Source of the DNA: Silvanigrella paludirubra
GTDB lineage: Bacteria > Bdellovibrionota_B > Oligoflexia > Silvanigrellales > Silvanigrellaceae
Reading direction: 5' to 3'
NCBI RefSeq assembly: GCF_009208775.1
Contig: NZ_WFLM01000002.1
Location: 720,864-784,863, forward strand
Length of the DNA: 64,000 nucleotides
Below are positions 16,839 to 25,511 of the stretch, one piece after another. How positions within the stretch are numbered: the first letter of the stretch is position 1; every line of letters begins with the position of its first letter. The translations under genes were made by a program, and so were the position numbers. The notes beneath the pieces were generated by a model, which did not search any database, had not been told where the DNA came from, and saw only the letters and a list, made by a program, of their open reading frames with translations.

Positions 16839-17780
16839 TTAAATGAGATTCCTAGGAATAGAAGGAAAACTCAAGTGAGTCCATTGTCGATGGCTCGCAT
16901 TCGTCTTTTTATGACTTGCCTCGCGAAAACTAAAAAGGGCTGGATGACTATAAGTATTTTCTCTCAAAATCTCAATGTTCTCATGAGGAATCCCAGAAAG
17001 AAAACATTCAAGAGCAGCTAATAGCTGCAAATCTGGAAATATTTTACAAGGAATATAAATAGATTGCTGATTTTTTATGAGAAGATCATTAATAACAAGC
17101 GAAAGCTCAGGATCCTGATTTAAATTTATTAATTTATTGTATAAATCCTGAAATTGGGACTGGTTAGAGTATTTCGAAAATAAATTATTTCCATGCTTTA
17201 AAAGAGCTTCATTTACCTCTTGCCCACATTCATAAGATACACCAAAAATAGCGGGAGCGATGTGTACTTTTAAACCAGTTAATAATTCAGAAGCACTTAT
17301 GCCAAGCAATTTAGTTTCATTTTTAAGTTTTTCTATTGTATTTTGTAAGATACCAGAAGAATACCCTCGCCAACCTGCGTGACTAATAGCGCCAGCAAAG
17401 TACTCTTTATTTTCAAAACTAAAAACAACTGCAAGACAATCGGCTGTGCGTAATCCTAAATGTTGTTTGCCTTGAAAAATAGAAGAAAGATTTGAAAAAG
17501 GGGCAACAATAAATTGAGCATCTGCCTCGGGAGAGTTTTCAGACGCTCTTGCAATTATATTGCTATGAAATGCTTTCACCGTAAAAGATTTAGATAATTG
17601 TTCATTTAATGAATAAGTAACAGAACTTTTTAAACCATTTAATGGAATAGATTCTTTTTCTAATAAGGAAGAAAAAGGATCAAAATTTAAAGAAAATTTT
17701 TCCAAAGAAATACTTTGCAAAAAACTTTTAGGAATAAAAAATGGATATTCCGTTTCATTTAAATGAGACAATAACCTCAT
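16839..17780 (-). CDS. pgeF: YfiH/PgeF family protein (DUF152 laccase domain)
   Basis: A 313-residue member of the YfiH/DUF152 family (annotated as peptidoglycan editing factor, polyphenol oxidase or purine nucleoside phosphorylase). It has the metal-site motifs LRTADCLAV, ISHAGWRGY (His and surrounding residues) and APAIFGVSYECG. E. coli PgeF prevents misincorporation of L-Ser into muropeptides; animal homologues act on purine nucleosides. Which activity applies here cannot be read from the sequence. It is 12 bases downstream of rlmB and has GAGG before the ATG. The C-terminal RENTYSHPALFSFR is the usual family ending. Confidence 0.88.
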   Translation of the reverse strand: MRLLSHLNETEYPFFIPKSFLQSISLEKFSLNFDPFSSLLEKESIPLNGLKSSVTYSLNEQLSKSFTVKAFHSNIIARASENSPEADAQFIVAPFSNLSSIFQGKQHLGLRTADCLAVVFSFENKEYFAGAISHAGWRGYSSGILQNTIEKLKNETKLLGISASELLTGLKVHIAPAIFGVSYECGQEVNEALLKHGNNLFSKYSNQSQFQDLYNKLINLNQDPELSLVINDLLIKNQQSIYIPCKIFPDLQLLAALECFLSGIPHENIEILRENTYSHPALFSFREASHKKTNASHRQWTHLSFPSIPRNLI

Positions 17781-17792
17781 AAGAAAAACCTC

Positions 17793-19034
17793 TTATTTTG
17801 AAAGAGCATGAATCATAATTCCAGCAGCAACACTTACATTTAATGAATCTACTGTTCCTTGGCCGCCAGGTATTTGAACAACATAATCACAATTTTTTAA
17901 CACTTCGTTACGCAGACCTTTTCCTTCGTTCCCCATAACAGCAACCCATGCTCTGTCTTTCGGAACTGTATTTAAAGCGACTGCATTTTCAGCCAAAGCA
18001 GCCCCTGCTATCCAAGCGCCGGCTTCTTTTAATTGCTGTAAAGTTCTATTAATATTTACGGCTGGAATCAAAGAAATAGAAAATGCTCCGCCTGCTGAAG
18101 TTTTTAATACCAATGAAGAAATATCTGCTTGTCTATCAGTACCGTAAACAACAAATTTTACACCAAAAAAAGCAGCACTACGAATAATAGCACCAAAATT
18201 ACGTGGATCTTGAATTTGATCCAATACAATTCCAACACAACCATGCTCTGAATTTTCGTTCGCCGCTTTTACATGATTAATTGCTTCTACAATATTTTGA
18301 ATAGGATACTCAGGAACTTTCAAACAAATACGTTGGTGATTTAATTCTTCGGATGCATCCGCTAAAGGCCATGTTTCTTCTGCGGAATCATGAGGAACAA
18401 TTTTAATTCCTAAAAGTTTTGCAGATTCAACAGAAGGCTTTAATTGAGAAGGTGCTTTGTGAGATTTATCTACAATGATGTGAAGACCATATTTGGAACT
18501 ATCAATATCTTTCGATTGTTGATGAAGATTTTCTAAGAATGCTTCAACCGTTCTGCGGCCCCAAATAAAGATTTCTTTTGGCATTCCCTTTTTTGCTCTA
18601 AGAGGGGAAGAAAAATCTTTTCTTTCCAATTTTTGCGGTCTTTCATTCATAACGCGATTGCGTTCTGGAGAAGAGGTATAATCTCTTTTTTCAGGACGTG
18701 GTGCTCTACTGTCGGTTGAAAATCTATCCGATCTTGGCGATCTTCTATCTGATGAATTTCTGTCAGGACGTGGTGCTCTGCTGTCTGTTGAAAATCTGTC
18801 CGATCTAGGAGCTCTGCTGTCAGATGAGTTTCTATCTGATCTAGGCGCTCTGCTGTCAGATGAGTTTCTTTCTGATCTAGGAGCTCTGCTATCGGATGAG
18901 TTTTTGTCTGATCTTGGCGCTCTGCTGTCGGATGAGTTTCTATCCGATCTTGAATTTCCCTTTTTATCAAACTTCCCTGTTTTTGAAGATGACTTTGACC
19001 TTGAAGGGGAGCCTTCTCTTTTTTTATAAACCAT
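17793..19034 (-). CDS. rlmB: 23S rRNA 2'-O-methyltransferase RlmB-like, with Arg/Ser repeat extension
   Basis: A TrmH-family SPOUT methyltransferase of 413 residues. The C-terminal catalytic domain has LDQIQDPRNFGAIIRSA, VMGNEGKGL and SLNVSVAAGI, the three knotted-fold motifs. The N-terminal substrate-binding domain begins near residue 153 with EIFIWGRRTVEAFL. RlmB methylates G2251 in the 23S rRNA P-loop. The first 150 residues are unusual: a basic disordered tail with seven 12-residue Arg/Ser/Asp repeats, which may bind RNA. The true RlmB core is about 250 residues. It is upstream of pgeF in the same operon. Confidence 0.9.
   Translation of the reverse strand: MVYKKREGSPSRSKSSSKTGKFDKKGNSRSDRNSSDSRAPRSDKNSSDSRAPRSERNSSDSRAPRSDRNSSDSRAPRSDRFSTDSRAPRPDRNSSDRRSPRSDRFSTDSRAPRPEKRDYTSSPERNRVMNERPQKLERKDFSSPLRAKKGMPKEIFIWGRRTVEAFLENLHQQSKDIDSSKYGLHIIVDKSHKAPSQLKPSVESAKLLGIKIVPHDSAEETWPLADASEELNHQRICLKVPEYPIQNIVEAINHVKAANENSEHGCVGIVLDQIQDPRNFGAIIRSAAFFGVKFVVYGTDRQADISSLVLKTSAGGAFSISLIPAVNINRTLQQLKEAGAWIAGAALAENAVALNTVPKDRAWVAVMGNEGKGLRNEVLKNCDYVVQIPGGQGTVDSLNVSVAAGIMIHALSK
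18696..18947 (-). repeat. Seven in-frame 36-bp repeats in rlmB
   Basis: Seven tandem units of 12 codons encode variants of SDRNSSDSRAPR (residues 30-113 of the RlmB-like protein). Units differ by substitutions such as K, E, F/T and P, yet keep the frame. The result is a low-complexity, strongly basic and Ser-rich tail. Such arrays expand or contract by slippage, so the copy number may differ between strains. Confidence 0.9.
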
Positions 19035-19398
19035 AATAATGTTTCTCTCTTCCTAATAAAAACGTGATATCAAGACACAGAAAATCTATGCCATACAAAA
19101 CAACAAATTCAAAGCAAACTTTATATCTAGAATTTATGAAATTATTTAAAGTAAATGAAACAAAAATAACTCATTTTTTAAGGATTACTCTACCGATTTC
19201 ATTCTATGTTTTCCTTGATTTTATGACGGAAAGTTATCTTAAAATTTTTTATTTATCTGAATACAAAAACAGGACATTTATAAGATTTAAATTATTATTC
19301 AATAATTATAGGGGTTAACATTTTTTATACTTTCTACTTGCGCTATCTTTAGGCTTATGCTAGCTACAGGGTTCCTGTGATTTGAGAGGATTTTAAAC
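19035..19398. other. Intergenic region between rlmB and rpmH
   Basis: This stretch separates the divergent rlmB and rpmH genes and must hold both promoters. An 84-codon GTG-start frame at 19064-19318 has no ribosome site or recognisable motif and I do not count it as a gene. GAGAGGA just before the rpmH ATG is its ribosome-binding site. I see no RNA gene. Confidence 0.5.
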
Positions 19399-19551
19399 AT
19401 GAGTAAAAGAACATTTCAACCTAGTAATAAAGTTCGTAAACGCAAGCATGGATTTCGTGCACGCATGGCAACTAAAAATGGCCGCAACGTTATCAAACGT
19501 CGCCGTACAAAAGGCCGTACTAAATTAGCTGCTACAGTTTACGTTAAGTAA
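19399..19551 (+). CDS. rpmH: 50S ribosomal protein L34
   Basis: A 50-residue protein starting [19 protein letters not shown] and continuing with RMATKNGR and a run of Arg/Lys, the complete L34 sequence. GAGAGGA lies upstream, and a strong terminator follows 22 bases after the stop. In most bacteria rpmH is followed by rnpA and yidC, and dnaA is nearby; here folK follows and neither rnpA nor dnaA is in the neighbourhood. Confidence 0.97.
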   Translation: MSKRTFQPSNKVRKRKHGFRARMATKNGRNVIKRRRTKGRTKLAATVYVK

Positions 19552-19573
19552 CCAACTGTAATTATAACGAAAA

Positions 19574-19599
19574 GGCGCATTCTATGCGCCTTTTTTTTT
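19574..19599 (+). terminator. Rho-independent terminator after rpmH
   Basis: GGCGCAT (19574-19580) and ATGCGCC (19584-19590) form a stem with a three-base loop, followed by nine T. It makes rpmH a single-gene unit and shows that an ATG at 19584, inside the hairpin, is not the start of folK. Confidence 0.95.
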
Positions 19600-19631
19600 G
19601 TAAAAGCCCAAAAATGCAACCATTTAAAAAT

Positions 19632-20117
19632 ATGTATAAATATATTCTGGCATTTGGCTCAAATGTTGGAGATAGACAAAAAAACCTACACAAGTCCTTA
19701 ATATTGCTAAATAAACACATAATGATTACAAAACAATCGACCTGGAAAGAAACAAAACCCCTTTCTCATCCAGAATACGACACAAGCGATCACGAAAATT
19801 ACGTTAATTTTATCTGCGAAGCTGAAACTCATTATAATCCATTAGAACTATATTGTATTATATCAGAAATAGAAGATGCCATCGGACACCCTAGAGAACG
19901 ACGCTGGATGCCAAGATCTTTAGATATAGATATTCTATTATGTGCTGAATTTGAAAATAAACCCTTTTCTGAATGCAAGCCTTATCATTACTCAGAAGAA
20001 CCAAATTTTTTTGTGCCTCACAGAGACTATTTTAATAGATCATTTTGGAGAGACATGGTTGAAGATGAGTTTAAAATTCCGAAAGAACAAATCTTGAAAC
20101 ACTTTAAATTTTATTAA
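19632..20117 (+). CDS. folK: 6-hydroxymethyl-7,8-dihydropterin pyrophosphokinase
   Basis: HPPK transfers pyrophosphate from ATP to 6-hydroxymethyl-dihydropterin in folate synthesis. It has the LAFGSNVGDRQKNL N-terminus and the signature RRWMPRSLDIDILL, in which the aspartates bind magnesium, and HRDYFNRSF near the end. From the ATG at 19632 it has 161 residues, typical of the family. The start is uncertain (an ATG at 19614 is possible) because no clear ribosome site is visible. It probably runs with fmt, 111 bases downstream; both concern one-carbon/folate chemistry. Confidence 0.9.
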   Translation: MYKYILAFGSNVGDRQKNLHKSLILLNKHIMITKQSTWKETKPLSHPEYDTSDHENYVNFICEAETHYNPLELYCIISEIEDAIGHPRERRWMPRSLDIDILLCAEFENKPFSECKPYHYSEEPNFFVPHRDYFNRSFWRDMVEDEFKIPKEQILKHFKFY

Positions 20118-20228
20118 TAACAAATACTTCTTAAATTACTTTTCAATTTTTTAATTTCAGATATGTTCATTCTTTGTTATTTTGTTGAGGGAAAAGCTAC
20201 TATCCCTAAAAAACGGAAAAGGTATGCT

Positions 20229-21203
20229 ATGAGTTTTTTACAGTCAGATAATCGAAAAAAAGTTATATTTCTAGGAACTCCTCAAGTTGCTGCACTGGCA
20301 TTAAAAATCATTTTACAATACGAACACTTTTTAAAAGTTATTTTGGTTGTAAGCCAACCACCTGCACGTTCAAGTAGAAATGGAAGCGAAACTCCTTCCC
20401 CTGTGCACACACTCGCACTTGAAAGAGGAATTCCCGTTTTTACACCTCAATCAGCAAAAAACCCTGAATTTTTATCTGACTTAAAAGAACTAAAGCCTGA
20501 CTTATGCATTACAGCAGCTTATGGAAATTATTTACCAAAAGAATTTTTAGACATTCCCATTTTTGGAACTTTAAATATTCATCCAAGTCTTTTACCACTC
20601 TATAGAGGAGCCGCACCTGTTCAACGCTGTATCGAAAATGGTGATGAAAAAACAGGTGTGTCTATTCTTTTCTCAGTTGCCGCTATGGACGCTGGTCCTA
20701 TTTTAGCCCAAGAAGAATTTTCTTTAAATGATCAAATAAAATCGCCTGAATTATTAGAAAATTTATTTGAAAAAGGAGCTAAATTACTAGTAAAAGCTCT
20801 TCCAAATTATTTTGCAGGACTAAGCAAACCTATTGAACAAGATCATACGCAAGCCACAAAAGCAGATAAAATTAAACCTGAAGAAAGCTATTTAGATTTT
20901 TCTAAACCTGCTTCTACACTTCATAATAAGGTTAGAGCTTTTTCAGGTTGGCCAGGAACAAAATCAATCTTTTTATTAAATAATGATAAAATAGAAATTA
21001 AAATAATTACAACAAAAGTGTCACAAAATAATCTTGGTTTAAAAATTGGTGATTTGTTATTTACACAAAATACATTAAGTGTATGCTGTGGGGATGATCA
21101 ACTACTTGATATACTGGAATTGCAACTACCTGGCAAAAAAGCAGTGTCAGCAAAAGATTTTCAAAATGGAGTAAAAGGGAAGCTATTTAAGCTAAATAGC
21201 TAA
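20229..21203 (+). CDS. fmt: Methionyl-tRNA formyltransferase
   Basis: A 324-residue Fmt, which formylates initiator Met-tRNA from 10-formyl-THF. It has the N-terminal KVIFLGTPQVAA, the catalytic site NIHPSLLPLYRGAAPVQR (Asn, His) and the downstream DAGPIL motif. The C-terminal tRNA-binding domain includes VRAFSGWPG. The ATG at 20229 has AAGG six bases upstream and fits the family N-terminus; an in-frame ATG at 20163 would add 22 residues with no counterpart. def is not adjacent. Confidence 0.95.
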   Translation: MSFLQSDNRKKVIFLGTPQVAALALKIILQYEHFLKVILVVSQPPARSSRNGSETPSPVHTLALERGIPVFTPQSAKNPEFLSDLKELKPDLCITAAYGNYLPKEFLDIPIFGTLNIHPSLLPLYRGAAPVQRCIENGDEKTGVSILFSVAAMDAGPILAQEEFSLNDQIKSPELLENLFEKGAKLLVKALPNYFAGLSKPIEQDHTQATKADKIKPEESYLDFSKPASTLHNKVRAFSGWPGTKSIFLLNNDKIEIKIITTKVSQNNLGLKIGDLLFTQNTLSVCCGDDQLLDILELQLPGKKAVSAKDFQNGVKGKLFKLNS

Positions 21204-21247
21204 AATCAAAGAAGTCTCTTCATTTGAAGTATTTGTTTTTTGGTGTA

Positions 21248-21316
21248 TGAGAAACGTTAGAGGTTTTAGTTTCTCAGAGGAATAGCGGCGATTTAGCTTG
21301 CGAGTAAGTGCTAAAT
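21248..21316 (+). other. Two consecutive stem-loops in a 5' leader
   Basis: TGAGAAAC/GTTTCTCA (21248-21255, 21269-21276) and ATTTAGC/GCTAAAT (21291-21297, 21310-21316) can form two adjacent hairpins, 34 bases before the next ATG. The first could end the fmt transcript, but no T run follows. They may belong to a structured leader controlling the 186-residue protein and scpB. No known riboswitch motif is recognised. Confidence 0.4.
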
Positions 21317-21349
21317 TGACTATTTCGAAAAATCAAAAGGAAAAGAGCA

Positions 21350-21910
21350 ATGGATAGCAAATTGAGTTCCTTAATTAGCAATTTAAAAAATATCAACTCT
21401 GAAAAAATTGTTGATACTTTGAAAAAAAATCAAGAAAATCTGAATCCAAAAGCAATGATCGGACTTGCTAAAAAAGCAGTAGATCAAGCTCGTTCTTTCT
21501 CTAAAGAAGAAATTCAATTTCTTCTTGGAAAAGTTAATGATGTTGGACATAAAACTAGCACTGAAATTGAAAAAAGCATCTCTAAATTAGTAAACAAACT
21601 TCTAGAAGGACAACCTGCAGAAGTTGCAACAAATGAAGTTCGTAACGAAATTATAAGTATACTTGTTGAACATAATAGCGGAAAAAATTTACTACCTATT
21701 GTTAAATATGTAAACTCAGTTGTTGTTAGCAATGCCCCAACAAATATAGAATCGTTTAAAAACTTTAGAAAAAATATTGCACAAACATTAATTTCAGACG
21801 CAAAAAAAAGAATATCTGATAGAAATATTATAGATGCTCAAGTTGTATCTGAACATCCTGAAAAAAAACATAATAAAAAAGATCGCCACAAAGCGCGTGA
21901 GACAAATTAA
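21350..21910 (+). CDS. Hypothetical helical protein upstream of scpB
   Basis: A 186-residue soluble, Lys-rich and mostly helical protein with no signal peptide; the last 20 residues are very basic (HNKKDRHKARETN). I do not recognise a family. AAGGAAAAGAG lies before the ATG. It ends 14 bases before the scpB start, so the two are probably cotranscribed, which hints at a chromosome-associated role, but nothing in the sequence proves it. Confidence 0.75.
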   Translation: MDSKLSSLISNLKNINSEKIVDTLKKNQENLNPKAMIGLAKKAVDQARSFSKEEIQFLLGKVNDVGHKTSTEIEKSISKLVNKLLEGQPAEVATNEVRNEIISILVEHNSGKNLLPIVKYVNSVVVSNAPTNIESFKNFRKNIAQTLISDAKKRISDRNIIDAQVVSEHPEKKHNKKDRHKARETN

Positions 21911-21924
21911 TTTAATAGGTGATT

Positions 21925-22605
21925 ATGGAAGATTCAAAAACAAATTCTCTTCAAAATTCGGATGAATCAAATATTTCCAATAAGTCTGCGTTTGATTTAT
22001 TAAAATCTAAGGTTGAAGCCATTTTATTTGTAGCTGATACACCTTTAGAAGCCGGAGATATTCGAAACTGGATTGGTGAAGTATCTCTTTCTGATATTCG
22101 AATGGCTATAAGAGCATTGGCATTTGAATATGAAGACAGGGCATTTGAAATTTTTGAAAATGGAAATAAATACCAAATCAGAACACGTATCGAACATATT
22201 GGTTTAATTAAAAAACAATATGCTGGTAAAGCACGTTCTTTAAGTAAAAATGCTTTAGAAACTTTAGCAATTATTGCATATAGACAGCCTATTACTCGTG
22301 CACAAATAAATGCACTTAGACAAGTAGATAGTTCATCTATTGTTCAAACGTTAAAAGAAAAAGAACTCATTTATGCTTCTGGAACAAGAAAAGAAGTTGG
22401 TAATCCACTAGAATATAAAACCTCTCAAAAGTTTTTAGAAGTTTTCGGACTTTCAAGTTTAAGTGAATTACCAAGCTTAAGATCATTACAAATGAATATA
22501 GATGATCAGAAAAAAGCAGTGCTTGCCCTAAACTCTATTGAAGAGCAACAAGAAGACAATACTAGTGCTTCTGATATTGGATATTCATCACAAGAAGAGT
22601 CATAA
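21925..22605 (+). CDS. scpB: Segregation and condensation protein B
   Basis: ScpB is the winged-helix partner of ScpA and SMC in the bacterial condensin. The core (about 25-190) shows VEAILFVADTPL, SKNALETLAIIAYRQPITRAQI and the following winged-helix segment with LIYASGTRKEVGNP, all highly typical. A 26-residue polar N-terminal and an acidic 40-residue C-terminal tail flank it. The ATG at 21925 has AGG five bases upstream; a GTG at 21919 is within that site. scpA lies about 34 kb away at 56831-57616 rather than adjacent. Confidence 0.95.
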   Translation: MEDSKTNSLQNSDESNISNKSAFDLLKSKVEAILFVADTPLEAGDIRNWIGEVSLSDIRMAIRALAFEYEDRAFEIFENGNKYQIRTRIEHIGLIKKQYAGKARSLSKNALETLAIIAYRQPITRAQINALRQVDSSSIVQTLKEKELIYASGTRKEVGNPLEYKTSQKFLEVFGLSSLSELPSLRSLQMNIDDQKKAVLALNSIEEQQEDNTSASDIGYSSQEES

Positions 22606-22724
22606 AAAAAGACATAAATTAAATTCTCGTCTTAACAGAAGTAAAATCTGCTGGTATTATTTCTTGCACGAACATCTCTCGTATTTAATTGAGTTTGATG
22701 TGATATGGATTTTGGAGGTAATTT

Positions 22725-23561
22725 ATGAGTTTTTTTAATAGTTTAGGGCGTTTTTTCTCCAGTGTATTTGGTCTTGCTGAAGGAAAAACCCAACGTATGA
22801 CAGATAAAATGGTAACATCAAATGCAGACGCCATTCGCTCTCAATTCCGAAAAACAAAAGAAGATTGGAGCAAAGATTATCAAGAAATGCGTGAAGCCGT
22901 TGCAGAACTTATTCGAATTCGCGAAATGAAATCAGATGAAGTTAAAAAAATTTCAAAAGAAAGCGAAGAACTTCAACAAAAAATGGCCGGAGCTATTGAA
23001 CTTTACAAAAAAAATCCGGATGAAAGATACAAGTCAGCTTATGCACAACTTGCAGATAAATCCGAAAAAAATGAGCAAAGAGTAAAAGAACTTGAGGCTG
23101 AAATAGATGAACAGCAACAAGCAATCGAACGTTACAAGGTTAGATTACTTGAATTACAAACTCAAATTGACTCTTTAAATAAAGAAGAAGCAGAAACTGT
23201 TGCCGATATTATTAGTTCCCAAAAAATAAAAGAATTAAACGATCGTCTTTCAGGATTATCAGTTGACTCTTCTTCTAAAAATCTTGAAGCAATTCGCAAT
23301 GCAAGACAAAAATCAAAAGCTGTTGCTAAACTTTCAACAGAATTAACTGGTGCAGAAAAAACAGATCTTGATAAAGAATTACAAATGGCTGGATCAAGAT
23401 CCAAACATTTATCTGCATTTGACAATGCAATATCTGATAATAAAGTAGCAATAAAAAATGATCCTTTTGCCTCATTACCAAAAGCAAATTCAAACTCAAA
23501 TTTATCTAATAAAGACACTGTAGATGCTGAATTAGCAAATTTAAAATCAGGAATAAATTAA
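22725..23561 (+). CDS. PspA/IM30-like coiled-coil protein
   Basis: A 278-residue highly charged protein, almost entirely coiled coil between residues 25 and 165, after an amphipathic N-terminal segment (MSFFNSLGRFFSSVFGLAEG) like the membrane-binding helix of PspA/Vipp1. PspA-family proteins form ESCRT-III-like scaffolds that protect stressed membranes. The C-terminal 60 residues are disordered. A good GGAGG site precedes the ATG. The stop overlaps the next start (TAATG). The family call rests on architecture and is tentative. Confidence 0.65.
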   Translation: MSFFNSLGRFFSSVFGLAEGKTQRMTDKMVTSNADAIRSQFRKTKEDWSKDYQEMREAVAELIRIREMKSDEVKKISKESEELQQKMAGAIELYKKNPDERYKSAYAQLADKSEKNEQRVKELEAEIDEQQQAIERYKVRLLELQTQIDSLNKEEAETVADIISSQKIKELNDRLSGLSVDSSSKNLEAIRNARQKSKAVAKLSTELTGAEKTDLDKELQMAGSRSKHLSAFDNAISDNKVAIKNDPFASLPKANSNSNLSNKDTVDAELANLKSGIN

Positions 23562-24379
23562 TGATAAAACTTGTTGATGGCGAAGAATTTTCTATCATAG
23601 CAAAAAATAATATTTGCTTTGTTACGTTAAATAGCGCAACAACAAAAAATGCAATAAGTTTAAGAATGTCTTCAATTATGCAAAGTATTACTATTGAAGA
23701 AAATGGGAATCCTAGCCTTTTTGAGAAATTTATAAACGAGCAAAACTGTCTTTTAATTGTCGTCAAATCGGATGTAGAGGGTATTTTTTCAAGCGGAGGG
23801 AATCTTTCTGAATTAGAAAAAAATGAACCTGAAGCTTGTAAATACTATTCCTCATCTATCAAAGCATTTTGTAAACTCCTTCATTCAACAAATGCCCCTT
23901 CTGTTACGTTACTTTCAGGTCCTTCTTTTGGAGGAGGAGTCGAATTCGCCCTTGCGACAGATTACCGATGGGGTATAGGAAAATCTTATGATTTTCATTT
24001 TACTCAAACAAAATTTGGAATACCTACTGGCTGGGGCGGAATGTTACGTTTAACCGAACTTTGTCCTCAGCTAAGTCCTCGCAAGGTTTCTTCTATAATT
24101 TTAGGTAAATTAAAATTTGATAATTCACAATTATTAAATTTAGGTTTAGTAGATAAAGAATTTAACACTAAAAAAGCTTGTCAAACTGCATTAGATGAAT
24201 GGGTTCATCATATTTTAGACTGCCCAAAATATCTAATTGAAGAGTTAATGAATAGAAAAAATATTGAAAATCTAACCGATCTAGAAGAATATGACACCCA
24301 TATTTTTAATAAATATTTTCTAAAAGATGAGCACAAAATAAGAATTCATAAATTTTTATCGAGTAAAAAGAAAAAATGA
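23561..24379 (+). CDS. Enoyl-CoA hydratase/isomerase (crotonase) family protein
   Basis: A 272-residue crotonase-fold protein. The oxyanion-hole segments are visible (SSGGNLSEL near 77-85 and GPSFGGGVEFALATDYR near 120-136). Glu128 matches the first catalytic Glu of enoyl-CoA hydratase, but the second position (PE in hydratases) reads TQ here (Gln149), so simple hydration may not be its reaction. It overlaps the PspA-like gene by one base and the lipoprotein gene by four, so it is translated as part of that operon. The substrate is unknown. Confidence 0.85.
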   Translation: MIKLVDGEEFSIIAKNNICFVTLNSATTKNAISLRMSSIMQSITIEENGNPSLFEKFINEQNCLLIVVKSDVEGIFSSGGNLSELEKNEPEACKYYSSSIKAFCKLLHSTNAPSVTLLSGPSFGGGVEFALATDYRWGIGKSYDFHFTQTKFGIPTGWGGMLRLTELCPQLSPRKVSSIILGKLKFDNSQLLNLGLVDKEFNTKKACQTALDEWVHHILDCPKYLIEELMNRKNIENLTDLEEYDTHIFNKYFLKDEHKIRIHKFLSSKKKK

Positions 24380-24576
24380 TTCAATTTAAAAAAATCTTTA
24401 TAGTATTATTTTTATCTCTATTTTTCATGAGCTGTGGTTATAAAGCAGCTCCAGAGCCCTTTTTTGCGACCTCTCCCAGTTATATAGATCAAGAAGTATC
24501 TAGAAGAAAAGCGGAAAAAAAATTGACCTCTGAAAATAAAGAAAAAAAGACAGATAAAAAAGAAGATAATAAATAG
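24376..24576 (+). CDS. Small lipoprotein, LptM-like
   Basis: A 66-residue lipoprotein: basic N-terminus, hydrophobic stretch, lipobox FMSC (Cys20), then GYKAAPEPFF and a Lys/Glu-rich tail. The Cys-Gly-x-Lys-x-x-Pro start resembles LptM (YifL), a helper for LptD maturation; the match is short, so this is tentative. Its ATG overlaps the preceding stop by four bases. Confidence 0.7.
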   Translation: MIQFKKIFIVLFLSLFFMSCGYKAAPEPFFATSPSYIDQEVSRRKAEKKLTSENKEKKTDKKEDNK

Positions 24577-24620
24577 AAATTTATTTTTTATTTGGTGACA
24601 CGTAAATTTATAACAATAGA

Positions 24621-25340
24621 TTAAATCTTTTTCCAAGATCTAAACGTCAAATAAACTAAAACAAAAAATGGGATTATTAGACTCAAAAAATCAAAATATT
24701 TACTTAACAAACATGTTACTATAACTCCACTCCAAAAATGAGCTTGTACAAATAAATGATGTTTTAAAACATTTTTTTTGGATTTAAATTGTTTTGGATT
24801 TATTATTGTTTGAGCTAATTCTGACAAAAGAGATACATAATTTCCTGTCATTGCTGCTGTTGAAATTGCTATAGGATGACCACTTTTAATATTGTAATTT
24901 TGAATATAGCTTGAAAACGAAGCAATAGAAACAACAATTAATGCCCATATATTAGCTTCTTTTAAATGTCCTAACTTATACAAAATATGAGCACTTACCA
25001 TAAATAAAAAATAAAAAATGCACTTTGTAAAAAATGCATGAAAAAGTTCTTTTTGAGGTTGAAGATGCTTTGATTTTGAATATATTTGTTTATAGATTTG
25101 ATGAGATAGGACAAAAAAAACGAAAACAATAACAATTAATAAATGATAAAGAGATGCAAAACTTACTGCATTTTGAGCAAATCCAACAACTCCATACAAT
25201 GTATTTACTGTCATAAATCCTACTAAGGAATGAAACAATAAAATAAAACTGATGCAATCAGTACAACCGCCAACAAAACAAAGTAAATATGAAATTTCAG
25301 AAGGGAAATCTCCAAAATATAAAAATCTTTTTTTCTCCAT
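24621..25340 (-). CDS. YoaK/DUF1275 family membrane protein
   Basis: A 239-residue integral membrane protein with about six helices. GGCTDCISFI and MTVNTLYGV near the N-terminus and the segment IQNYNIKSGHPIAIST-AAMTGNYVSL are typical of DUF1275 (YoaK) proteins, whose function is not established. It is alone on its strand and converges with the lipoprotein gene. Confidence 0.82.
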   Translation of the reverse strand: MEKKRFLYFGDFPSEISYLLCFVGGCTDCISFILLFHSLVGFMTVNTLYGVVGFAQNAVSFASLYHLLIVIVFVFFVLSHQIYKQIYSKSKHLQPQKELFHAFFTKCIFYFLFMVSAHILYKLGHLKEANIWALIVVSIASFSSYIQNYNIKSGHPIAISTAAMTGNYVSLLSELAQTIINPKQFKSKKNVLKHHLFVQAHFWSGVIVTCLLSKYFDFLSLIIPFFVLVYLTFRSWKKI

Positions 25341-25511
25341 ATATCATTTTCCAAAAATTATTAAATTTTAAATATTTTCATAAAAAATTATAATTTTTTT
25401 ATGATTGATATTCTAAAAAAGAATCAAAGAAATTGAAAGCGATTTTTAAATAAGAAAAATTCAAAGGTATTCCTAAAAAAACTTTGAATTTAATTATAAG
25501 TAGATATGGAA

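Noticed and set aside
18647..18970. 107-codon frame and repeats resembling a CRISPR or repeat protein in rlmB
   Set aside because: It is the second frame of the rlmB 36-bp repeats. The repeats are contiguous without spacers and keep the RlmB frame, so it is not CRISPR.
19064..19318. 84-codon open frame before rpmH
   Set aside because: GTG start with no ribosome site, no motif, and position in the divergent promoter region of rlmB and rpmH.
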